A stretch of DNA of 7,514 bases from Porticoccaceae bacterium (GCA_019090225.1 JAHRWI010000305.1:1-7514), one strand, 5' to 3'; numbered from the stretch's first letter, positions 1 through 6,519 are shown. Numbers and translations are program-made. Notes: generated from the sequence alone by a model not told the origin.

Positions 1-587
1 CCGACAATAAGCTGTGCCTTCATGCCCTTTTCCATATGCTGGGCAATATCGCAATGGACGAGATAAGTTCTGTCATCGCTGGGCACGATAAAAGTGCCCG
101 TTTGGGTCTGACCACCAGCAGCCTCCATATGGAACATGCCCTGGTCATAAAGGTATTTCGGCAACTTGTGGATCATCCACTGATGACGCACATTATCTTC
201 ATTCTTAAACGTTACCGTAATGCGGCTACAGGGCTCGACTTGCCATTGATGCTCATTAAAACCAAACATGGTGCCCGCATAAGGTTTGGCATAATCGGTA
301 CCGGCGATGACCTTGATTTCATATTCAGCGTTAATTTTTTCACAGTCTTCCGGCAGCTTATCTAGGTTCTGATTCATCACCATGCCGGTAGCATCCATCA
401 CCATGCCGTGATCCATACCCTGATGCATACTGTGATCCATAGTTTCATGCATGCTGTGATCCATACCTTGATCAGACTCATCCTGATCGGACTGCGCCAC
501 CACAGGCATGACTAGTAAGCTCGCCAACGCGCACGTAAATACGCCATAAACCAGGCTGATCACGCGCTTAGCCTTAGTCTTTCCCAC
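1..587 (-). CDS. Secreted cupredoxin-domain protein with Met/His-rich N-terminus, partial (C-terminus beyond window)
   Basis: At least 195 codons read open to the left edge. I start it at a GTG (585-587) preceded by AGGGA at 6-base spacing; an in-frame stop lies 30 bases upstream of the GTG. Residues 1-31 form a Sec signal peptide (basic start, hydrophobic core, V-V-A before Q32). Residues 41-62 are a Met/His/Asp-rich repeat of the kind that binds copper in periplasmic proteins. The cupredoxin fold follows from about residue 88. H135, C179, H184 and M189 are spaced as type 1 copper ligands (HC-x4-H-x4-M). H140 and H178 sit where multicopper oxidases and copper nitrite reductases place type 2/3 ligands, but the usual HCH reads HCD. 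It could be a single-domain electron carrier or copper chaperone, or the first domain of a longer oxidase; the missing end decides. It overlaps the oxidase gene by 14 bases, so co-translation is likely. Confidence 0.85.
   Translation of the reverse strand, partial: MGKTKAKRVISLVYGVFTCALASLLVMPVVAQSDQDESDQGMDHSMHETMDHSMHQGMDHGMVMDATGMVMNQNLDKLPEDCEKINAEYEIKVIAGTDYAKPYAGTMFGFNEHQWQVEPCSRITVTFKNEDNVRHQWMIHKLPKYLYDQGMFHMEAAGGQTQTGTFIVPSDDRTYLVHCDIAQHMEKGMKAQLIV
402..467 (-). repeat. Coding tandem repeat, Met/His-rich (MDHSMH units)
   Basis: Within the cupredoxin gene, residues 41-62 contain three consecutive copies of a Gly/Thr-Met-Asp-His-Ser/Gly-Met unit; the first two continue with His (MDHSMH). 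DNA copies share ATGGATCACxGxATG. Met-x-x-Met/His clusters of this type bind Cu(I)/Cu(II) in periplasmic copper proteins such as the CopA/PcoA group (family knowledge). The repeat lies between the signal peptide and the folded domain, so it is probably a flexible copper-collecting tail. Confidence 0.8.
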
Positions 588-2253
588 GTCGCTTCCCTGG
601 ATAAAACCAAACGATAATTAAGCCAATGAAAATACCAGCCAGAACCACCAGAGCGATGATTCGCAGACTAACCCCACTGGCCTCCTCGACGCCAGGCAAT
701 AATGCTGTATCGCTATTGCGGCGATCATAAAACCCTGGTGTCAGGTAATTAGTCCAATCTAAGCCGAAAGTCATCGGCCAGCCGTTATCCTGCAAATAAC
801 GCTCATAAACTATGGCGCTGACATTACCACCCGGACCGAAACCATTGGTAACAACACCTTTCTCTTCGTGATCATGCAGCAGCCACACGCCTTCACCATA
901 ACTGTGCAAGCCATCATCTTTTGTCGATAGTTCAAGATCGACCCGTTGAGCAGAAGCAATCCACACCACATCGCGGGTGACCCGAACTGGCTCCGGGTAT
1001 TCAACACCATCGTGATGACTAATAGTGACTTTGTGGCCGTGGGTATGAATGGCAACACCGGCGCTACCGCCATTTACAACGCGCAGCTTTACCAGTTCGT
1101 CAGGTGCGGTGACGATCAGAGAATCACGAGCCGTGTATGGGAAGGATCGGCCATTCAAAGTATGGTAATCGGGATCAGCCTTACCGATATCGTATTCTCG
1201 GTGAATCTTTTGGGTAATCACCCGGGGGTCATTGTCGCCCTGAATGGTCGCGCCCAACTCTTCATCAATATCCTGATAATGTAAATCATATTCGCGGTCA
1301 TATTTTTCCTTGACCGCAACAGAGCTATGCCTGACCAGGCCATCACCGATATTCATGGTTTGCACCCAGTTGTTGGGTCTGTTTTCTTCAATCACAAACA
1401 AACCATTCAAACCCATCATCAGGTGGGCCTGCACCTCAACATGACAATGGTAAAACATGGTACCCGGCTGGCGTGGCTGCATTTCGTAGGTGCGCTGCTT
1501 GCCCGGCATAACAGGTTTTTCACTGGTCATAGGCACACCGTCATTGCCCCCCCCATCAGCGGTAAGGAAAGGGTGATCAACCCCATGAAAGTGAATGGTA
1601 TGGGGCATGTAATGGGTATTTTCCAGAGTCACTTTGACGTGATCACCCTGCTCCACCCGAATCGCAGGCGAAGGCAATCTCAGACCAGGTTGTGCGACTA
1701 AAGATTCAAAATTCTCAGTGGACATGCCCAGGGATTTCGGCGCGAACACCCACAGCCCGGGCTTGATGCCGGGCGCTATTGAATATTGCACCACGGGTTC
1801 ATTTAGATCCGGCGAACCACCGTTAAGCTCAAACACTTCAAGGCGAATATGTATTTCATCCGGATCACCGTCACCATCAAGATCACGCCCTTTAACCACC
1901 GCATCCGGGGACAATTTGGCGTCCATCAAGGTCATATGACCAACGTTATTGGTGCCTTTGACGAAAGCCGCTACAGCGTGGGGGTTATCTGCCAGGCAGT
2001 TGGGTGATTGACCAATCTCAACGCCTGCAATGGACTGGGCCTTGCGCCAACCTTTAATATCGGGAGGGCACGCTTCTTCAGCATCTTCGGAGGGGACAGC
2101 CGGCCTGGTCGACAACGGTGTTTGATAGCCACTCGCACCAAAGGTGTCCGCATACCAAACCCGCCAATCTCGCGGATACCATTGCCAGGGAACAAGTACA
2201 AACACCACCGCGATAAGGGTTAGCAGCAGCAGTGCTCGATAGAGGGGCTTCAA
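574..2253 (-). CDS. Membrane-anchored two-domain multicopper oxidase with a calcium-type loop
   Basis: 559 residues. A hydrophobic segment at 7-22 has no clear cleavage site, and a second at about 529-550 is followed by a basic tail (GKRRGKD), so the body is probably periplasmic and tethered at both ends. All eight histidines expected for a trinuclear copper cluster are present as four HxH pairs: H221/H223, H269/H271, H403/H405, H460/H462. Type 1 ligands appear only in the first cupredoxin domain (H218, C270, H277 and a nearby Met at 279 or 280). Domain 2 has HDH without Cys. This matches the type C two-domain oxidases. Residues 124-132 form a DxDxDGxxD loop as in calcium-binding EF-hand or thrombospondin-type repeats. 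Such enzymes couple oxidation of Cu(I), phenols or other donors to reduction of O2 to water; the substrate here is unknown. The start is a TTG (2251-2253) with no visible Shine-Dalgarno; an in-frame stop nine bases upstream leaves no earlier choice. The gene follows the 221-aa gene by 42 bases. Confidence 0.9.
   Translation of the reverse strand: MKPLYRALLLLTLIAVVFVLVPWQWYPRDWRVWYADTFGASGYQTPLSTRPAVPSEDAEEACPPDIKGWRKAQSIAGVEIGQSPNCLADNPHAVAAFVKGTNNVGHMTLMDAKLSPDAVVKGRDLDGDGDPDEIHIRLEVFELNGGSPDLNEPVVQYSIAPGIKPGLWVFAPKSLGMSTENFESLVAQPGLRLPSPAIRVEQGDHVKVTLENTHYMPHTIHFHGVDHPFLTADGGGNDGVPMTSEKPVMPGKQRTYEMQPRQPGTMFYHCHVEVQAHLMMGLNGLFVIEENRPNNWVQTMNIGDGLVRHSSVAVKEKYDREYDLHYQDIDEELGATIQGDNDPRVITQKIHREYDIGKADPDYHTLNGRSFPYTARDSLIVTAPDELVKLRVVNGGSAGVAIHTHGHKVTISHHDGVEYPEPVRVTRDVVWIASAQRVDLELSTKDDGLHSYGEGVWLLHDHEEKGVVTNGFGPGGNVSAIVYERYLQDNGWPMTFGLDWTNYLTPGFYDRRNSDTALLPGVEEASGVSLRIIALVVLAGIFIGLIIVWFYPGKRRGKD
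594..598 (-). promoter_or_regulatory. Ribosome binding site for the cupredoxin gene
   Basis: AGGGA on the minus strand, six bases before the GTG at 585-587 and inside the end of the oxidase gene. It decides the start: no ATG, GTG or TTG lies further upstream in this frame before the stop at 618-620, and the GTG start gives a complete signal peptide. Confidence 0.7.
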
Positions 2254-2295
2254 AGGTTTGTACTATTCAGTTTCAAACGACGCAAATTAGCAGAC

Positions 2296-2961
2296 CTAGT
2301 TATCTTCAGCAGACTTACTTTGGCCGGATTTTCTTTGATCTGGATGAAAGATATGGCCTCTGCCTGCGGCATAGACAAATACACCGCAGCCAATAAATAG
2401 TATTAAGAAATACTTACCATACTGCCAGTAATCGACTTTGCCCACAGAAAATGGAAATACCGAGGTATATTTTAAGCCAGTCTCAATATGATGGGCATTT
2501 ACAATACCTATGTAGCCGCCTTCCTGGGTGAAATCATAGCGAACGTTCAAAATCCCTTTCCGATACAGCTGTGGCTCCTGATAAAAGATACTCGCAGCTT
2601 CGATAGCTTCGTCACCCCCCAGGTCACCATAGGTAGCAGTCACACCAATGTCATTGACGTCGCGGATAATACGAAAATCCAATTCCATAGCCCGCAGCTC
2701 ATCACTGATAAAATCGATCACAAAAATGCTTTCAGTGGCGACAGGGATATCCTCACAAAACTCCTGGGTAGCCCGTTCTTTTGGTAGGTAACCCGTGAAA
2801 TGCGCCTTGTATCGATCAATATTGATCAGGCAAACATCGTCTTCTATGGACACTCCACCGTGGGCAAACACGATGGAACTACCCGAAGCCGCCCACAACA
2901 AAGCAAGACAGGAGACGAAAGCCCTTGTAAAAGGACTCGTTAATGCAGGTACGCGTATCAT
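2296..2961 (-). CDS. Membrane-anchored periplasmic protein with mature N-terminal His, function unknown
   Basis: 221 residues. The signal peptide (1-33, ending VFA) is predicted to be cleaved just before H34-G-G. A periplasmic domain of about 145 residues follows, with two cysteines (C44, C69) that could form a disulfide. One membrane helix (about 183-199) leads to a short polar, basic cytoplasmic tail. This topology resembles the PmoD/AmoD/AmoE-type proteins encoded after pmoCAB or amoCAB (signal peptide, periplasmic domain, C-terminal helix), but I see no clear shared motif, so I do not assign that name. Other histidines that might bind metal are H54, H157 and H158. It lies 66 bases after pmoB and 42 before the oxidase in the same direction, so it is probably co-transcribed and works with copper or the monooxygenase at the membrane. 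The ATG at 2959-2961 has only a weak upstream GAG. Confidence 0.8.
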   Translation of the reverse strand: MIRVPALTSPFTRAFVSCLALLWAASGSSIVFAHGGVSIEDDVCLINIDRYKAHFTGYLPKERATQEFCEDIPVATESIFVIDFISDELRAMELDFRIIRDVNDIGVTATYGDLGGDEAIEAASIFYQEPQLYRKGILNVRYDFTQEGGYIGIVNAHHIETGLKYTSVFPFSVGKVDYWQYGKYFLILFIGCGVFVYAAGRGHIFHPDQRKSGQSKSAEDN

Positions 2962-3027
2962 TTAATTAACTCAGCCTGTTATTTTTCTAGGTTCGCAGTT
3001 TTATCAGTCACAACGCTATGCTTTTGA

Positions 3028-4305
3028 TCAAAAGAACTCTGGCAATACAGCGCCGCCAACTTCCTGATAATAGCGAGTGCCCACGTCGTCGTAATAGAAG
3101 ATCAAACCCGCAAAACGACTGTCTGGATCGTGGATAAGACCGGTCATACGGTATTTTTCCCACAAGGCATCAGAGGCCACCAGATCAACATCTACCGACT
3201 GACCCGGTGCAATCGTATCGATCGACACAGTGAGACCATCGCGAGAAATCATTTCTTCGCCTTCATAAATCTCGCCCTCGCCAACTTTAGCGTTCATAAA
3301 ACGAATATTCGCGGTTAAAAACTCCGCTATCCGAATCGGGCTGGTGCCATTATTGGTCATATTCATTCGCATGGTCAAACTTCGGCCAGCTAACTCATAG
3401 GTGGCATGATCTACCACCACCTCAAGATCACCTGCAGGTATATCAATCGGTTCTACGTCCACCAAGCCCGTCTGTAAGGGGATGGTGATCGGATATCTGT
3501 TTTCCGCCCAAAGATAACCCGTCAGTATCAGCGCCAGCGTCAAAGTAAAAAATATACTACTGACAACAAAATCATTTTTGGTAAGCAGCTCATTAGCCCG
3601 ATCCTGACCCAGGGCTCGAATCCGAATAAAACGCGGTATAAACAATTCTCTTTTAGTCCCCAGCCAATACACCAGATAAGCAATGCCCACCACAATCCAT
3701 ACTACGTGCCAAAAATAGACCCCGCCAAAACCGCTTAACCCGTAGGTTTCAAGATCGATAGTATCACCAGGAAGAGTGGTAATTTCATTAACAAAAGGCT
3801 CACCACTGTCATTTTCTGCCACTTCCAGCCAGGAACCCTTGGCCACCAGGGACCCTGCATCCTTAACATTGAGTAAGGGATGGACGTGGTAGCGACCGGC
3901 AACTCGAGCCCGCAGCACGGTTTTATACTCGTACACCTTACCCAATGGGAACGCCGTCGAACGCATCATTGGCACACCGTTCACTTCAGAGTGCAATCTC
4001 AGAAAAGTCGGCCCAGGCACACCGATATTTAAAAATACCGTTTCTTCGATACTGGGCATATGTTTCGGCCACCATTCTGAGGTGACCAGCTTACCTGTAA
4101 CCGTTACCAAATCGCCGACTTTGACATTTAATGGTGTCACCTGAGTATCGAACCAGTGCACCGTACGCATACGCATACTCGCCAACTGCGCTCGCTCACC
4201 GTGAGCCATTACATCTCCAGCTAGCAGCATCAAGGCAAGCACTGCCAACACACTATGGAACTGCAAACCTTTAAACCACGTCTTTCTTGCTACAATTCTG
4301 TTCAT
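3028..4305 (-). CDS. pmoB: Copper membrane monooxygenase subunit B (PmoB/AmoB family)
   Basis: 425 residues against about 414-420 usual in the family. The signal peptide ends at A34, leaving a mature N-terminus HGERAQ as in known PmoB. H35, H140 and H142 (RYHVHP) correspond to the N-terminal His and HxH pair of the CuB histidine-brace site; H50 (RTVHW) corresponds to the bis-His site His48 of Methylococcus. An N-terminal cupredoxin domain (about 35-165) is followed by two membrane helices (about 195-216 and 248-267), then YPITIPLQTG and the C-terminal cupredoxin domain (about 285-425) with SPIRIAEF and DPDSRFAGL, both strongly conserved. PmoB forms the large periplasmic part of the trimeric enzyme. 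ATG start, with GGAG 11 bases upstream; 24 bases after pmoA, so probably co-translated. Assignment is certain at family level; methane, ammonia or other hydrocarbon cannot be decided from this subunit. Confidence 0.97.
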   Translation of the reverse strand: MNRIVARKTWFKGLQFHSVLAVLALMLLAGDVMAHGERAQLASMRMRTVHWFDTQVTPLNVKVGDLVTVTGKLVTSEWWPKHMPSIEETVFLNIGVPGPTFLRLHSEVNGVPMMRSTAFPLGKVYEYKTVLRARVAGRYHVHPLLNVKDAGSLVAKGSWLEVAENDSGEPFVNEITTLPGDTIDLETYGLSGFGGVYFWHVVWIVVGIAYLVYWLGTKRELFIPRFIRIRALGQDRANELLTKNDFVVSSIFFTLTLALILTGYLWAENRYPITIPLQTGLVDVEPIDIPAGDLEVVVDHATYELAGRSLTMRMNMTNNGTSPIRIAEFLTANIRFMNAKVGEGEIYEGEEMISRDGLTVSIDTIAPGQSVDVDLVASDALWEKYRMTGLIHDPDSRFAGLIFYYDDVGTRYYQEVGGAVLPEFF

Positions 4306-4329
4306 TTTTCTGTCTACTCCGACGTTAGT

Positions 4330-5124
4330 CTAAACGATGCGCTTAGCGTATTTATCCAGGCCATTAATCCATGAACCTGCATATAAAAATATCGCATAAA
4401 TAACGATGCCACACAGCCCAGCGAATACTGCGGTAAGCGGTGTCACCGAGCCACCAAAGGTCCGCAAGGTCGACTCCTCGATAATTCTCAAATATTCAGG
4501 GGTAGTGGTCCGAATATATTCGTAGCCCATCAAATCAGCCACCGACATAAGTGTGCCGTTAAACTCTACCGGCACCTTATAAGGCGCCATAAATGCCCAG
4601 TTGAGAGGGTAAACCAGGGCCCCAAATAAGCCGCCACCAATCATCGCTGAGACCACCAAACTGCGGGTCATCGCCAGAGCGCAATCCAACAAAATAGCCA
4701 GCCCTATGTAAGTAGAAGGAAAGGTAAAAGACATGGGGAAATTCGCGAACTCAACGAAGTTCAGGTAGCGGCTCAACCACGAGACCAGGCACAACAGCAG
4801 TGTCACAGCGGTAGCAATGATCGGCAGTCGTAAGCGGTACCAGATACCGTAGGTAAACGCGCCAATAAATAGCAGCAAGGTAAACGGTGATATGAGTGGC
4901 CACCAACGACGATCACGCCAGTCAATCCAGTAATCCCAATCCCCCGCCGTCAGCGTGAACTGAATCTGAATGCCGAGCGTAAGGAATGTAAAAAGAACGA
5001 GAATGAGAATCCCATCGAAACGACGATATAACTTTAACGCTTTGGGATTATCGAGAGACTTAATATCCAGCAGCCGTCTCTTGGCTTCAATCTCGGTAAC
5101 TTCTTCTGCTTGTGCTTGACTCAT
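4330..5124 (-). CDS. pmoA: Copper membrane monooxygenase subunit A (PmoA/AmoA family), divergent
   Basis: 264 residues with about six to seven membrane helices. Family landmarks in order: GDWDYWIDWRDRRWWP (61-76), RYLNF (119-123), FPSTYIG (135-141), YPLNW (172-176), VPVEFNG and ADLMGYEYIRT (184-206), PEYLRI (209-214) and TLRTFG (219-224). It is integral to the cytoplasmic membrane beside PmoC. It carries roughly 15 more N-terminal residues than Methylococcus PmoA. Several positions that I recall as nearly invariant in methane and ammonia enzymes differ: GEW becomes VSW (114-116), the WGW stretch becomes VEF (124-126), and GKDV becomes GGSV (224-227). The VPVEFNG stretch looks more AmoA-like than methanotroph-like. 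ATG with GAGGT six bases upstream. A promoter candidate and a terminator lie in the gap before it. Confidence 0.96.
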   Translation of the reverse strand: MSQAQAEEVTEIEAKRRLLDIKSLDNPKALKLYRRFDGILILVLFTFLTLGIQIQFTLTAGDWDYWIDWRDRRWWPLISPFTLLLFIGAFTYGIWYRLRLPIIATAVTLLLCLVSWLSRYLNFVEFANFPMSFTFPSTYIGLAILLDCALAMTRSLVVSAMIGGGLFGALVYPLNWAFMAPYKVPVEFNGTLMSVADLMGYEYIRTTTPEYLRIIEESTLRTFGGSVTPLTAVFAGLCGIVIYAIFLYAGSWINGLDKYAKRIV

Positions 5125-5159
5125 AGGGATACCTCACCGGTACAAAGATGCTTACCTAA

Positions 5160-5189
5160 AGTATAGGTTGTTGTTTAGGGGGATGTCAG
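5160..5189 (-). promoter_or_regulatory. Candidate sigma70 promoter for pmoAB
   Basis: On the minus strand CTGACA (5184-5189) and TATACT (5160-5165) are separated by 18 bases; each matches the sigma70 consensus at five of six positions. Transcription would start near 5153, giving a leader of about 30 bases that carries the pmoA ribosome binding site. The -35 box begins directly after the T-tract of the terminator. A small inverted repeat, ACCTA-5-TAGGT (5154-5168), spans the -10 box and might be a regulator site. Sequence-based prediction only. Confidence 0.55.
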
Positions 5190-5229
5190 AAAAAAATATC
5201 CCCGCAAGATTGATGCTTGCGGGGATATT
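5190..5229 (-). terminator. Intrinsic terminator between pmoC and pmoA
   Basis: A perfect 14-bp inverted repeat (5195-5208 and 5216-5229) with a 7-base loop; the stem core is TCCCCGCAAG. On the minus strand it is followed by an uninterrupted T-run (5190-5196), the form of a Rho-independent terminator in the operon direction. On the plus strand no T-run follows. It would end or attenuate transcripts after pmoC, making pmoC mRNA more abundant than pmoAB mRNA, or protect the pmoC 3' end. Confidence 0.85.
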
Positions 5230-5234
5230 ATGTG

Positions 5235-5276
5235 GGGCCTACCTTGCTGTTGCTTAACTCTTGATTCAGTAGGCCC
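5235..5276 (-). repeat. Inverted repeat 3' of pmoC
   Basis: GGGCCTAC (5235-5242) and GTAGGCCC (5269-5276) are perfect 8-bp arms with a 26-base loop, eight bases after the pmoC stop codon. The RNA could fold into a second, weaker stem upstream of the terminator hairpin. The long loop makes a structural role uncertain; it might support mRNA stability. Confidence 0.35.
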
Positions 5277-5284
5277 TGGATAAC

Positions 5285-6079
5285 TTAAGCTGAATGCTGC
5301 TTGTAGTCTTCAGCAGTCGTCTCAGCAATCAAGCGACCCATATTGGTGAACAACTGAACAGCCAGAGGTACCAGGAAGAACAGTGACCAGCCGAGGAATA
5401 CGAAGCCCCAGTGGATAGGCGCCGCAAACAGCTCTTCAGCATAGAAGAAAGTATGCCCCCACTCGTTAAAACCGTAGTTAGGCATAATCATAAGAATACC
5501 GACAACCACAGCCAGGAATGGCAGGGATATTTTGTTCATATAGGCCGGTATGCGGGTATGGGTCCAGATAAAGGCTGGAATCAACATCGCAGTTAAAAAC
5601 GGCAGAGCAAAGTAGAAGATAATAATGTGTGTCGGTGTAAAGTCAGTATCGCGGATAGTCACTTGATGCCACGCAGCGTCAGATTCAACAGCGTTGGAAG
5701 CTATCGCGCCAGCCCATATACCCATTACCGTGAAAACACCGAGTAATCTCCAGTATCGGCTCAGCTCCAGCTCCTTACTGATACTGCTGGCATCGGTCTC
5801 CCTGGTCATCCAGAAATACACCGACAGGATGACGGTAAATGAACACAAGACAATTATTTCACCGTAAAGCAGTGGCATCCAGTAAGTCTGGAATTCTTCT
5901 GAATAGTAGTCAGTACCAACCGCAAAGCCCATGGTATCTAGATAGATGCGCAAGGCCGCTCCCACAGCGAGGGCAAACGCGCCACACATATAGGCAAAAC
6001 GATTACGCTTGAAATGTCCAGCTACTTTACTTTCAGAGCCGGTCTCCAGCGTTGCTGTTTGAGTATTTGAAAGAGCCAT
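5285..6079 (-). CDS. pmoC: Copper membrane monooxygenase subunit C (PmoC/AmoC family)
   Basis: 264 residues (family about 250-270) with about six membrane helices. Both metal sites known from pMMO structures are intact: D134, H138 and H151 within DAAWHQV...FTPTH match the CuC site (Asp156, His160, His173 in Methylococcus, same spacing of 4 and 13), and N205, H209 and H223 match the CuD site (Asn227, His231, His245, same spacing of 4 and 14). PmoC is the membrane subunit where recent work places the probable active site. The ATG has AGGGG at about six bases. First gene of the operon; the 160-base gap to pmoA holds a terminator and a promoter, so it may be expressed at a different level from pmoAB. 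A 21-bp-spaced direct repeat lies 128-161 bases upstream of the start. Confidence 0.97.
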   Translation of the reverse strand: MALSNTQTATLETGSESKVAGHFKRNRFAYMCGAFALAVGAALRIYLDTMGFAVGTDYYSEEFQTYWMPLLYGEIIVLCSFTVILSVYFWMTRETDASSISKELELSRYWRLLGVFTVMGIWAGAIASNAVESDAAWHQVTIRDTDFTPTHIIIFYFALPFLTAMLIPAFIWTHTRIPAYMNKISLPFLAVVVGILMIMPNYGFNEWGHTFFYAEELFAAPIHWGFVFLGWSLFFLVPLAVQLFTNMGRLIAETTAEDYKQHSA

Positions 6080-6175
6080 TGTTATCCCCTGTTATAGTTA
6101 CGTTAGTTCTGTTGAGCCAGTTAGACCATGTTAGTTTAGCCTAGCCAGCCGTCTCTGCCTTTAAGTCAGGCATGC

Positions 6176-6204
6176 ACAATACCCAAGTAATTTAGCGCCA
6201 TGCA
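6176..6204 (-). promoter_or_regulatory. Weak promoter candidate for pmoC
   Basis: On the minus strand TGCATG (6199-6204) and TATTGT (6176-6181) are 17 bases apart. The -10 box matches four of six; the -35 box is poor, as is common where an activator replaces its function. The proximal operator half-site ends only two bases upstream of the -35 box, the class II activator position. The leader would be about 90 bases. Tentative. Confidence 0.3.
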
Positions 6205-6206
6205 GA

Positions 6207-6240
6207 GCAGAAGATGACAAAGGTATTGCAGAAAGTGACA
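6207..6240 (-). promoter_or_regulatory. Probable AraC-family operator: 13-bp direct repeats spaced 21 bp
   Basis: On the minus strand TGTCACTTTCTGC (6228-6240) and TGTCATCTTCTGC (6207-6219) agree at 11 of 13 positions and start exactly 21 bases apart, two helical turns. AraC-family proteins bind two direct half-sites at this spacing. A third TGTCA in the opposite orientation lies at 6247-6251. With an AraC-type gene divergent from the operon, this is the obvious target; binding is inferred. Confidence 0.6.
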
Positions 6241-6519
6241 CACGAATGTCATAAATCGCGCGCTCCAGGCCAGGCGTACTCATTCAGCGCAACAGCTCAA
6301 ACAACACCCAGACAACATAACCCACTGTTATCAAAGGTATAATATATGGGCATTTACTATTGCTACCTGGATATTCTGCTCGTAACTGGAAACTAAGAAC
6401 TCAGATATCTAATTGCCAGCAAAACCCCTTTGAAAATCTTTTTCTCAGTGAAATTATCTTTATGACATCAATTACACGCCAAAAAGTTTTTCAGGAATTC
6501 AGTCAAGCCCATAACCCAC

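Noticed and set aside
36..365. Plus-strand open frame opposite the cupredoxin gene
   Set aside because: The minus-strand frame encodes a signal peptide, copper-binding repeat and type 1 copper motif; the plus-strand translation shows no recognisable domain or ribosome binding site.
946..2223. Several open frames of 70-125 codons overlapping the multicopper oxidase on both strands
   Set aside because: All are shadows of an unbroken 559-codon gene with full copper motifs; none has recognisable protein features.
3021..3034. Perfect palindrome CTTTTGATCAAAAG over the pmoB stop codon
   Set aside because: It has no loop, is AT-rich and has no T-run in the operon direction, so it is not a terminator. 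It may be chance.
6102..6134. Three copies of CTAAC in the pmoC leader (minus strand; starts 18 and 10 bases apart)
   Set aside because: Five-base repeats with irregular spacing in a short AT-rich stretch are expected by chance.
6338..6343. Perfect TATAAT on the plus strand
   Set aside because: No acceptable -35 box lies 16-18 bases upstream, and the region is AT-rich, so I do not call a promoter.
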